A stretch of 64,000 nt of DNA from an uncultured Azospirillum sp. (GTDB taxonomy: Bacteria > Pseudomonadota > Alphaproteobacteria > RF32 > CAG-239): the NCBI GenBank assembly GCA_947383875.1, contig CANDEX010000002.1:3173-67172 (forward strand). Direction: 5' to 3'. The notes under the pieces were generated by a model. The model was given only the letters and a program-made list of their open reading frames with translations. It did not search any database and was not told where the DNA came from. The position numbers and the translations under genes were made by a program. Shown here piece after piece: positions 25,827 through 33,696 of the stretch (the stretch's first letter is position 1; each line of letters begins with the position of its first letter).

Positions 25827-26790
25827 CCTTTCTTTACGCGGATTATTGGCCGGTTGTTTATTAAGTTCAACGGCAGCTGCTTATGAGCTTCCGATGAATA
25901 CGGCAAAAATGCAGGCGATGGATAAGATTACCGGCAGGGTTAGTGTTATTGAAGCTCCCGTAAATCGTGAAGTGCACTTTGGCAGCTTTTCTATTGTGGT
26001 TCGTTCATGCAAGTCAGCTCCGCCGGAAGAAACTCCGGAAAATTATGCTTTTGTTGATGTGGCCGATACGGATAAAGACGGTAAATTATACAATATTTTC
26101 AAAGGTTGGATGACATCATCTTCCCCGGCTTTGAATGCCATAGAACATCCGATTTATGATGTGTGGTTGTTGCAATGTGTCAATAAACAGGGCATCATAA
26201 AGGAAATGACCCAAGCAGAACTAAGCGAACGGGATAATCTTCCAAAGAAAAAAAGTAACGAAAAGAATGAGACAATCTCGAAAGAAGCGATAAAAGCTGC
26301 AGAAGCTGAGGCGGAAGCCAAGGCTGCTGCTGAAGAAGAAAAAGCCGCAGAAGAATTACAAGCGGCAATCTCTGCAGTTGCCGAATCTGAAACGGTTGAA
26401 ACTCCCTCTCCTGTTGCTGTTGAAGTTATTGAAGATAACACAGAAGACAAAGTTGTTGAAGACGGTGCACCGATATCACTTATTCCGACATTAGGCAATC
26501 CTCAGCCTCAGGCTGAAGAAATATCTAATCCGCCGGCACCGACTGAAAGCAGTGTTTCGGAAGAACCGGCAGCAGAGGAAATTGTTTCATCTGAACCGAT
26601 GGAAGCAAAGGTTACGGATGAAGACTCTGTTACGGTAAATTCTGAAACAATAAATGAATCGGTTGAAAGTAATGTTTTAACTCCTGCTGTTGTTTTAACG
26701 GAAGAAGACGTCCTTCCGACGGTTGATGCTTCAGAAGAATCAGCCGAAGAAGATGCTAATACTGTAGCTGAAACGGAAAAGAATGACTAA
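25810..26790 (+). CDS. DUF2155 domain secreted protein with acidic tail
   Basis: A 326-residue protein. A short hydrophobic N-terminal segment ending near 'STAAAYE' (about residue 24) suggests export. The DUF2155 domain occupies about residues 35-125 ('LDKITGRVSVIEAPV'-like core, 'IVVRSCKSAPPEETPENYAFV', 'IFKGWMTSSSPALNAIEHPIYDVWLLQC') with two conserved cysteines. The remaining 190 residues are a Glu/Ala/Pro-rich, low-complexity tail not usual for the family. It overlaps the second mlaD by 17 bases. A role in envelope maintenance is inferred from context only. Confidence 0.83.
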   Translation: MANRNNLSLRGLLAGCLLSSTAAAYELPMNTAKMQAMDKITGRVSVIEAPVNREVHFGSFSIVVRSCKSAPPEETPENYAFVDVADTDKDGKLYNIFKGWMTSSSPALNAIEHPIYDVWLLQCVNKQGIIKEMTQAELSERDNLPKKKSNEKNETISKEAIKAAEAEAEAKAAAEEEKAAEELQAAISAVAESETVETPSPVAVEVIEDNTEDKVVEDGAPISLIPTLGNPQPQAEEISNPPAPTESSVSEEPAAEEIVSSEPMEAKVTDEDSVTVNSETINESVESNVLTPAVVLTEEDVLPTVDASEESAEEDANTVAETEKND

Positions 26791-26797
26791 ATTCAGG

Positions 26798-26836
26798 CCA
26801 AGCCGGGATGCCTTTAACACTCCCGGTTTGGTTTTT
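26798..26836 (+). terminator. Terminator of the mlaD-DUF2155 operon
   Basis: Eleven-base arms CCAAGCCGGGA and TCCCGGTTTGG (one G-T pair) with a 12-base loop are followed by TTTTT, 8 bases after the stop codon. Confidence 0.88.
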
Positions 26837-27017
26837 CGCCATTAACGATACTCGTGGTAAAAGAAAAGTATAATTACTACAATTATCCCCAGAAACCTCC
26901 GATAATTGTTTCTTTTAAATATTTTCGTCTTATAATCCCCATGTAATTAATGATAGAAAAATTTTTATTATTAATCGTCTAATATAATTTACACACTATA
27001 AAACAGGATAAACGCTA

Positions 27018-27500
27018 ATGACTAACGATGCGCTGCTTGTGGTAGATGTACAAAATGGTTTTATAAATGATAACACCCGTGATTTACCTCATAAAATTGA
27101 AGAAATTCAAAATAACTACAAAACTGTTCTGGCCTTGCAGTTTATAAATCTTGAAGGCTCTATGTTTCGCCGAGAATTAAACTGGACGAAACTATCATTA
27201 AATACAGATGAAGTCGAATTGGCTTTTACACCTCGAAATGATATTCTGATTTTTCCTAAATATGCATACGGTGTTTCTTCTCAATTATTGAATTATCTTA
27301 TTGAAAACAATATCAATTCCATAGATGTTTGTGGTTTGAATACAGATGGCTGCGTTACCAAAATCTGTATGGATTTGTTTGACAATGGTATTTTACCTAA
27401 AGTTTTGAGTGGCTATTGTGCCAGCTGTGTCGGGCAACTGGTACATGAACAGGCATTAGTGTCTTTAAAGCATATTATCGGTGCTCAAAACGTTATTTGA
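27018..27500 (+). CDS. Isochorismatase-family cysteine hydrolase
   Basis: A 160-residue hydrolase with the family triad visible: Asp10 in 'LLVVDVQNGF', Lys81 in 'FPKYAYG' and Cys112 in 'NTDGCVTKIC'. Relatives hydrolyse isochorismate, nicotinamide or ureido compounds; the substrate here cannot be told. It is on the short side for the family. The stop codon overlaps or touches the next gene, a glycosyltransferase, suggesting coupling. About 180 bases of AT-rich DNA precede it. Confidence 0.82.
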   Translation: MTNDALLVVDVQNGFINDNTRDLPHKIEEIQNNYKTVLALQFINLEGSMFRRELNWTKLSLNTDEVELAFTPRNDILIFPKYAYGVSSQLLNYLIENNINSIDVCGLNTDGCVTKICMDLFDNGILPKVLSGYCASCVGQLVHEQALVSLKHIIGAQNVI

Positions 27501-28525
27501 AGACGGAAATTGTCGATAGTCTGAATTTTGCATTGAGTTTACTGAGGATACACGGTAAACTCATTGCAGTTTTAAATAATGAAAGTAAAAAAATGGCTGT
27601 TTCCCCGATAGATGTCAGTTTTGTGATGACGGTTTATAATAAAGAATATTATCTGCCCTCTGTTCTTAATGCACTGTTAAATCAATCCGGATTAAAAAAT
27701 CCTGAATTTATTTTTGTGGATGATTTATCGACTGACAAATCAGTGGAGATTATTCGGGAGATGACCAAAGATGTTCCCAATGTTAAAATTATTGACAATA
27801 AGGAAAATCGGGGAATTAGCGTACGGATTAATCAGGGTATTGCTGAGGCGCAAGGTGAATATACACGAATGCTGGACTCGGATGATATTTTTCCGTTAGA
27901 TTCAACCGCCAAGATGCTTGAATTGGCGAAAAAACATCAGGCTGATATGGTCTACGGTTGTTTTACCAAGACAGGCAAAGAACCGCAAGCATTGGAAAAC
28001 GAATATCTGTCTCCTTTTAAATATCGTTATAATTCTAATGCTTTGCAGGGTGTATTGACAGGTAGATTTACCCGTATGGGACAGTTAATTCGTACATCAG
28101 TGTTGCAGAAGGCTCAAGGTGCGGACGAACGTGTTTTTATTCAAGATGAATCTATTCCGCTGAGATGCGCCGTTCATGCTCTGGGGATTATTAAGATGGA
28201 TGCTAATGTTGTTTTGGTTCCCAAAGAATTGGGTAATTTTTCAGGAAATAAAATTCAGTTAGATAATGATCGTTTTCTGGCTTATTATTACCTTATTGCC
28301 GACAATCCGCAACTGCCGCTATGGGCGATGAAGCTGTTGAATAAACGTGCTGTTTCGGCTTACTGGAAATATTTTAAAAAGACAAGAAAGTTTCCCTATC
28401 TTTCTCAAACATTTTTATTGTATCTGCAAAATAAAATATTGCCGCAAGCTCCTCAGCAAAGCGTATTGAAAAAAATGCGAGATGAGTTTTTAAGCTTGAA
28501 AAATGTTCGACGGATAAAAGCCTGA
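27497..28525 (+). CDS. Family 2 glycosyltransferase
   Basis: A GT-A fold sugar transferase: 'VSFVMTVYNKEYYLPSVLNAL' (from about residue 40), 'FVDDLSTDKSVEII' and the metal-binding 'MLDSDDIF' (about residue 130). No membrane segment is obvious. Start choice is uncertain. TTG 27497 overlaps the preceding stop codon but lacks a ribosome site, while ATG 27593 (GAAAG upstream) would remove 32 residues and begin just before the conserved fold. Probably acts in cell-surface polysaccharide or LPS assembly, but no other such genes lie nearby. Confidence 0.82.
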   Translation: MKTEIVDSLNFALSLLRIHGKLIAVLNNESKKMAVSPIDVSFVMTVYNKEYYLPSVLNALLNQSGLKNPEFIFVDDLSTDKSVEIIREMTKDVPNVKIIDNKENRGISVRINQGIAEAQGEYTRMLDSDDIFPLDSTAKMLELAKKHQADMVYGCFTKTGKEPQALENEYLSPFKYRYNSNALQGVLTGRFTRMGQLIRTSVLQKAQGADERVFIQDESIPLRCAVHALGIIKMDANVVLVPKELGNFSGNKIQLDNDRFLAYYYLIADNPQLPLWAMKLLNKRAVSAYWKYFKKTRKFPYLSQTFLLYLQNKILPQAPQQSVLKKMRDEFLSLKNVRRIKA

Positions 28526-28533
28526 TACATGAA

Positions 28534-28615
28534 GTCAGCAGATACAGTATTGCTGCAGATAAAGTGTGTGGGTTGTGTTTGAAAACTTTATCGTCGCTTT
28601 ACCATATTTGCTGAC
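28534..28615. repeat. Long imperfect inverted repeat
   Basis: The left arm (28534-28565) and right arm (28585-28615) are complementary over about 32 bases with several mismatches and a bulge. The ends are perfect: GTCAGCA with TGCTGAC outside and GATAAAGT with ACTTTATC inside, around a 19-base loop. There is no T run, so it is not a standard terminator. It lies between converging genes. It may be an intergenic palindromic element or a small structured RNA. Confidence 0.6.
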
Positions 28616-28683
28616 ATTACTGATATAGTTATTTATCTTTTTTTACAAAGCTAATAAATAGTTGAGGCTAAGGTTGTAGGTGT

Positions 28684-29058
28684 TTAATTCTTTGCAACGC
28701 AATCATCGCCATTGAATGTATAGTCTGTAATTTCGCCATTCGTAATAGTAAAACTGGTTTTACAGTAGTAATTTTGGTTTTCATCTGAGGGAAAACCATA
28801 ATCCGGTGTTTGTATAGCTTCGTATTGGACTTCATATCCTTGGTAGGGTTGACTATTGCCGTTAATCGGCCCGTTTTCATCAATTTCGACATAGGTGACG
28901 ATCTTTTCGTTTGGGGCAACGTAAAATTCGTTAGTCGGCATTCCCCAATTTTCATAAAGTGTTTCCTGGCTCATGCCTACAAAATTTTGTAATTGTGTGT
29001 TGTAAGCATTTTGATCGGAGACACATCCCATCAGCAATAAAACGCACAGAATTAACAT
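28684..29058 (-). CDS. Small lipoprotein, possibly BamE/SmpA-like
   Basis: About 124 residues with a lipoprotein signal ('MLILCVLLLMGC', lipidated Cys about residue 12). The part after it, 'LQNFVGMSQETLYENWGMPTNEF', resembles the start of BamE/SmpA-like domains (helix, then Gly-x-Pro), followed by beta strands rich in Tyr and Asn. Two later cysteines ('YYCKTSF', 'DDCVAKN') may form a disulfide. ATG 29058 is chosen for GAGGAGA about 7 bases upstream. Monocistronic and preceded by a 64-base gap after the hflX stop. Confidence 0.68.
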   Translation of the reverse strand: MLILCVLLLMGCVSDQNAYNTQLQNFVGMSQETLYENWGMPTNEFYVAPNEKIVTYVEIDENGPINGNSQPYQGYEVQYEAIQTPDYGFPSDENQNYYCKTSFTITNGEITDYTFNGDDCVAKN

Positions 29059-29142
29059 ATATTTTCTCCTCTGAATCAATATTTAAATATAAAACTTTTG
29101 GTCAGGGGAGTACTTAATATGTCTTTCTCGTTTTTCAAGCGG

Positions 29143-30462
29143 TTACGATGATAATTTTGTTTCTAGTTTTGAAAGATTAACGGCATTAATTTTGATATTA
29201 AGCAGTAAAGTTTCACCGCGAGTTTGGCAATCTAAAACTTTGGCATTGGCATAAATCCAGGAAATCAGCTGACCATCGGCGGCAGAAAGCTTGATTTGAG
29301 TTTGGATGTGAGAGGCGGACAGCTTGTCATCGATAAGCTGCAAGAAAGTATTTGTCCCCTCTCCTGTTACGGCAGATGCCGGAATAACATTTAGCCGTCG
29401 GTCACTGATTTGTTTCAGCTTTTCACGTTCGTCAGAAGACAATAAATCAATTTTATTAAGGATTTCAATATACTTATCCTGTTGTTCTATTTCTTCCAGT
29501 CCTAAATTGGATAAGACATTTAATACGTCTTTTTTCTGTTCTCCGGTATTGGGATTAGCAATATCGCGAACATGGACGACCAAGTCTGCTTCCAGAACTT
29601 CTTCCAGTGTGGCGCGGAAAGACATAATCAACTCGTGTGGTAAGTCAGAGATAAAACCGACAGTGTCCGAGAGTATAACTTCACGGCCGGAAGGCAGTTT
29701 TATACGACGCATTGTCGGATCCAGGGTTGCAAAGAGTAAATCTTTGGCAAAGACGTCAGAATTTGCGAGGCGATTAAACAAACTTGATTTGCCGGCGTTT
29801 GTATAGCCGACCAATGCAACTACGGGATAAGGAATTTTCTGTCTGGCATGACGTTGTAAAGCTCGGGTTTGCTTCACTTTTTCTAATTCTTTTTTTATTT
29901 TAACGATTTTATCATCAATGATGCGGCGATCCAGTTCTATTTGTGTTTCTCCCGGTCCGCCGAGAAATCCGGCACCGCCTCGTTGGCGTTCCAAGTGTGT
30001 CCAGCTGCGAACCAAACGTGAACGCTGATAATTTAAATGTGCTAATTCTACTTGTAATTTACCTTCACGGGTTTTGGCTCTTTCGCCAAAGATTTCCAAA
30101 ATAAGTGCTGTTCGGTCTATTACTTTGACATTTAGTTTCTTCTCCAAATTACGTTGCTGAATTGGAGTGAGCGAAATGTCAACAATCAGAAGTTCGATTT
30201 CTTTTTCTTTGATTGTCTGTTCTAATTTTTCTAAATATCCCTGCCCTAAAAATACAGACGGTTTAATTTGACGTAGTTTGGCAATATCTGCAAAGACAAC
30301 ATCCAGATTAATAGCTAAAGCCAAGCCGCAGGCTTCTTCCAATCTGGCTTCCGGTGACAACTGAATCGTTGAGTTGGGCAGACTGGGAAAAACAACTGCG
30401 GCTTTACTGCGATAATTTCTATTTGTATCGAATCCGGTCAATTTAATCTTCACTGATTTCAA
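29143..30462 (-). CDS. hflX: Ribosome-associated GTPase HflX
   Basis: A 439-residue GTPase that splits or rescues stalled ribosomes. It has the N-terminal HflX domain ('[10 protein letters not shown]', '[21 protein letters not shown]'), a coiled coil, '[19 protein letters not shown]' and then the G domain with '[12 protein letters not shown]' (G1), 'DPTMRRI' (G2), 'LSDTVGFI' (G3) and 'LNKIDLL' (G4). It overlaps hfq by 20 bases when started at TTG 30462; GTG 30453 is an alternative. The hfq-hflX pair is conserved in proteobacteria. Confidence 0.94.
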   Translation of the reverse strand: MKSVKIKLTGFDTNRNYRSKAAVVFPSLPNSTIQLSPEARLEEACGLALAINLDVVFADIAKLRQIKPSVFLGQGYLEKLEQTIKEKEIELLIVDISLTPIQQRNLEKKLNVKVIDRTALILEIFGERAKTREGKLQVELAHLNYQRSRLVRSWTHLERQRGGAGFLGGPGETQIELDRRIIDDKIVKIKKELEKVKQTRALQRHARQKIPYPVVALVGYTNAGKSSLFNRLANSDVFAKDLLFATLDPTMRRIKLPSGREVILSDTVGFISDLPHELIMSFRATLEEVLEADLVVHVRDIANPNTGEQKKDVLNVLSNLGLEEIEQQDKYIEILNKIDLLSSDEREKLKQISDRRLNVIPASAVTGEGTNTFLQLIDDKLSASHIQTQIKLSAADGQLISWIYANAKVLDCQTRGETLLLNIKINAVNLSKLETKLSS

Positions 30463-30676
30463 TATCTACCGGGGAACCAGGCATAATGGTCGATACAGCA
30501 TGTTTATAAATCAGCTGTGTATGACCGTCTCGCCGTAGCAACAGCGAAAAATTATCAAACCAGGTAATAATTCCCTGTAATTTGACACCGTTTACCAGAA
30601 AAACAGTAACTGAAATTTTATTTTTGCGGATGTCGTTTAAAAAGTCGCTTTGGACATCCTGATTTTCTTGTGACAT
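30443..30676 (-). CDS. hfq: RNA chaperone Hfq
   Basis: A 77-residue Sm-like protein. '[24 protein letters not shown]' is the Sm1 part and '[12 protein letters not shown]' carries the YKH motif that binds U-rich RNA ends. The C-terminal tail is short, as in many alphaproteobacteria. The ATG is preceded by AAGGA. It lies between trkA (89 bases upstream) and hflX, the usual alphaproteobacterial order, and its presence implies small-RNA regulation in this organism. Confidence 0.96.
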   Translation of the reverse strand: MSQENQDVQSDFLNDIRKNKISVTVFLVNGVKLQGIITWFDNFSLLLRRDGHTQLIYKHAVSTIMPGSPVDIEISED

Positions 30677-30765
30677 TTGATTATCCTTCTTATTTGTTTA
30701 CTTATGGTTTTATATAAACCTATTTTATGATATTAGTAAAGTCCCGTTTAATTCAAGGGGATAAG

Positions 30766-32124
30766 TTAGGCAAAAAGTCTTTCTGCTTTTTTTATTCCTT
30801 TGGTGCCGACATAGAGGATTATAATATCTCCGGCATTCAATACGGTGTCTTCTTCCGGAAATGAAACGACATCATTACTGAGAACGGCACAGATAAGGCT
30901 GGTGACAGGCAACTCGACTTCTGATATTTTTTTCCCTGCATTGGAGCTGCCTTCTTCAATTTTTATTTCCCAAACTTCGCCGAAACCACGGCCCAAAGAG
31001 TAAGCATCCCGAATGTGCGCCTTGCGTAATTCTTGTAAGATGCTGGAAATAGTTACAGATGAGCGGTCAACCAAAATATTATCACCGATATTATCAATCA
31101 GGTTGTCATAAGAGCGGGAGTTGACTACGGCCAAGGTATTGATAACGCCGCGTTTTTTAGCCAATAATGAGACCAAAAGATTATCTTTATCCTTGGCAGT
31201 GACGGCAATTGTTGCATCTGTGTTTTCAATACCGGCTTCAGTCAGAATGACGTCGCTCATCATTTCGCCGTTGATAACAATCGTATTATTTAAATCGCCC
31301 GCCAACTGCTTGGTGGCCAAATCATTATCGTCAATCAATTTACAGCTGATAATGTTGTCATCTTGTTCCAAATGTTGAGCCAGATAACGCGCTATTTGAT
31401 TACTTCCGAAAATAATCACCCGCTCAACCGCACTGCGATCCATTCCAAAGGCATGAACTGCTTGTTCAACATCCTTGTCTTTGACCAGAAAATAAACGGT
31501 ATCGCCTTCCATCATCATGTCTTCCGCATGAGGAATGAAGCTGTGACCGTTGCGAACAAAACAAATGATTTTAACATTCAGATCAGGAGCTATACGGCTT
31601 AAATGGGACAGCGGTGTTTGTAACAGCGGCGTCTTTCCGTCACAACGGAATGCCAATAGCCGGACAGAATGCTTTAACAGAGAAATAGCTTCAGAAGCTC
31701 CGGGAACTTTTAATAAAGATAAAATAGCTTTAGCAATAGCGATTTCAGGAGAAATAACCAAATCTACAGGGATGTGTCTGTCATTAAACAAAGTACTCCA
31801 CAAAGGGTGCAAATAAGATTGCGCATCAATTCTAGCTATTTTTTTTGAAATATTAAACAGTGCCGCCGCTGCTTCACAGGCGACCATATTAACTTCGTCT
31901 CTGTCCGTTACTGCAATTAACATATCGGCATTCTGGGCACCGGCCTTATCCAGAATGTTCGGATGTGCTGCTTCGCCGAGTACCGGCTGAATGTCAAATT
32001 CCTTAGAAATACTATCCAAGGCTTTAGCATCATGATCAATGACAATAATGTCGTTGTTACCTTGTGTCAGATAACCGACGATGCTTCGTCCAACGCTTCC
32101 GGCACCGCATACGATAATTTTCAT
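30766..32124 (-). CDS. trkA: Trk potassium uptake system NAD-binding subunit TrkA
   Basis: A 452-residue peripheral subunit that gates the TrkH potassium channel. It contains two RCK units, each with a Rossmann nucleotide-binding domain ('IIVCGAGSVGRSIVGYL' at residue 2, 'VIIFGSNQIARYLAQHL' at about 233) and an RCK-C domain. 'LGEAAHPNIL' and 'ADMLIAVTDRDEVNM' are typical of the family. No trkH gene is seen nearby. It sits directly after dusB (3-base gap) and before hfq. Confidence 0.93.
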   Translation of the reverse strand: MKIIVCGAGSVGRSIVGYLTQGNNDIIVIDHDAKALDSISKEFDIQPVLGEAAHPNILDKAGAQNADMLIAVTDRDEVNMVACEAAAALFNISKKIARIDAQSYLHPLWSTLFNDRHIPVDLVISPEIAIAKAILSLLKVPGASEAISLLKHSVRLLAFRCDGKTPLLQTPLSHLSRIAPDLNVKIICFVRNGHSFIPHAEDMMMEGDTVYFLVKDKDVEQAVHAFGMDRSAVERVIIFGSNQIARYLAQHLEQDDNIISCKLIDDNDLATKQLAGDLNNTIVINGEMMSDVILTEAGIENTDATIAVTAKDKDNLLVSLLAKKRGVINTLAVVNSRSYDNLIDNIGDNILVDRSSVTISSILQELRKAHIRDAYSLGRGFGEVWEIKIEEGSSNAGKKISEVELPVTSLICAVLSNDVVSFPEEDTVLNAGDIIILYVGTKGIKKAERLFA

Positions 32125-32127
32125 AAT

Positions 32128-33102
32128 TTATTCCTCGTTCTGTTGTTGACAGCTGTCAAAGTATCTGTCTATTTCCGCCAAGGCTTCTTCCATACGTCCC
32201 AAACGGTTATATGTTTCTCTGAAACGTTTGGCATCACGCAGTCCCCGGCTGTACCATCCGGCATATTTGCGAGACAAAGGCAAAGCCAGGCGTTCTCCAT
32301 GGTAATCAACTAAAGCCTGAAGATGTTTTAAAAAAGTTTGTTTAACTTCTGCCGGCGTTATGATTTGCGGTTCAATACCATTATGAATATAGTTATGAAT
32401 TTGGGAAATTAACCATGGTGCGCCTAATGCTGCGCGGCCAATCATAACTCCGTCTACTTTTGTTTGATCTAACATGGCTTTGGCGGTGATGACATCCGTA
32501 ATATCTCCGTTTCCGATAACCGGGATTTTGACCGCCTGCTTAACGGCAGCTATTGCCTCCCAATCGGCTTCACCGGAATAAAAATCGCTGCGGGTACGAC
32601 CATGAACCGTTATATAAGCGGCACCATTGTCTTCACACATCCGAGCAAATTCGACGGCATTTTCGTGTTGGTGATCCCATCCTTTGCGAAATTTGACACT
32701 GGTCATCAGCTTGGTATTTTTTACGACCGTGCTGATGATTTCCGCTGCACTTTGCATATCCTGCATTAAGGCTGAGCCTGAATGATTATTTACAATTTTT
32801 TTTACTGGGCAGCCCATATTGATATCAATGGAATAGGCTCCCAAATCTTCTATCAATTTGACAACATCTGCAAACAAAGAGGCTTCGCCGCCAACCAGTT
32901 GTACAACAACAGGATAAGTTTCATCACGAACATCTGCTATATGATAACTTTTAGGATTTTTACGTTGAATAGCGTTTATGGCAACCATTTCGGAAACCAT
33001 AACTCCGGCACCAAAGGAAGATACCAACTGCCGCATAGGTTTGTCGGTTATTCCGGCCATCGGTGCTAAGAAAACATTGCTTTTAAATCCCAGTTGTTTC
33101 AT
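32128..33102 (-). CDS. dusB: tRNA dihydrouridine synthase DusB (NifR3)
   Basis: A 324-residue flavoenzyme that reduces uridines in the tRNA D-loop. 'LAPMAGITDKPMRQL' (residues 11-25), 'DINMGCPVKKIVNNHSGSALM' with its catalytic Cys (about residue 99), 'ITVHGRTRSDFYSG' and 'GNGDI' are intact. It overlaps the preceding gene by 4 bases (ATGA). In most alphaproteobacteria it is followed by ntrB-ntrC-ntrY-ntrX; here trkA follows at once. Confidence 0.95.
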   Translation of the reverse strand: MKQLGFKSNVFLAPMAGITDKPMRQLVSSFGAGVMVSEMVAINAIQRKNPKSYHIADVRDETYPVVVQLVGGEASLFADVVKLIEDLGAYSIDINMGCPVKKIVNNHSGSALMQDMQSAAEIISTVVKNTKLMTSVKFRKGWDHQHENAVEFARMCEDNGAAYITVHGRTRSDFYSGEADWEAIAAVKQAVKIPVIGNGDITDVITAKAMLDQTKVDGVMIGRAALGAPWLISQIHNYIHNGIEPQIITPAEVKQTFLKHLQALVDYHGERLALPLSRKYAGWYSRGLRDAKRFRETYNRLGRMEEALAEIDRYFDSCQQQNEE

Positions 33103-33686
33103 ATCTTATAATCAAAATTGCGGTTGTTATAGTGCATAAGGTTAATTAACGGTTCTTTGTTTTGGTTTAAACCGGCAGCGGTATTATAAGCCTCCGCAGC
33201 ATATTTGGAAGAATCTTCTGCCGTAAGTGAACCGCCCCAAAGCAGTGTGACTTCAGGGACATTTATTTGAACACTTTGGCGATAAACGGCTGTTACTTTA
33301 GCATAGTCAGAGGCGGAAAAACTTCTTTCCAGCTCCGAAATGAAGTTCAAACTGCTGTTTTCCTCTATATTGGAACGTCTTACCGTTTGATTGTCGTCTT
33401 TATCCTTATCCGGCGATAAACGGCGTTCTTGCCCTTCCCTGTTCAATTCTTCCGGAGCTTCAGATATCATTTGGTGCAAGGAATATATTGCCCGAGGTTC
33501 CAGATAACTTACGGCAAACCCTTGCATGGAAAAAGACACTTGCTGGTTATCGGTTCCTTGAGAAGTCGTCGAGGAGAATGCAGAAGTTTGAAGTGACTCC
33601 GCCCGAAGATGACGGACAGATTCAGAAATCTGAGCCGTCAGGGACGTCAAATCGTAAGCTGCTGCATTTATACCGGAAAGAGCCAT
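33099..33686 (-). CDS. Protein of unknown function coupled to dusB
   Basis: A 195-residue soluble protein with no signal peptide or membrane helix. The N-terminal 90 residues are Ser/Thr/Gln-rich ('LTSLTAQISESVRHL', 'FSMQGFAVSYLEPRAIYSL'), the middle is charged and probably disordered ('EGQERRLSPDKDKDDNQTVRR'-type), and the C-terminus is mixed helix. I do not recognise it. It starts 10 bases after the giant coiled-coil gene and its stop overlaps the dusB start, so it is expressed with both. A partner of the coiled-coil protein is possible. Confidence 0.6.
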   Translation of the reverse strand: MALSGINAAAYDLTSLTAQISESVRHLRAESLQTSAFSSTTSQGTDNQQVSFSMQGFAVSYLEPRAIYSLHQMISEAPEELNREGQERRLSPDKDKDDNQTVRRSNIEENSSLNFISELERSFSASDYAKVTAVYRQSVQINVPEVTLLWGGSLTAEDSSKYAAEAYNTAAGLNQNKEPLINLMHYNNRNFDYKI

Positions 33687-33696
33687 TTAACTGTTC

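Noticed and set aside
26154..26498. A 114-codon Ser/Ala-rich frame opposite the DUF2155 gene
   Set aside because: It is the antisense shadow of the low-complexity acidic tail.
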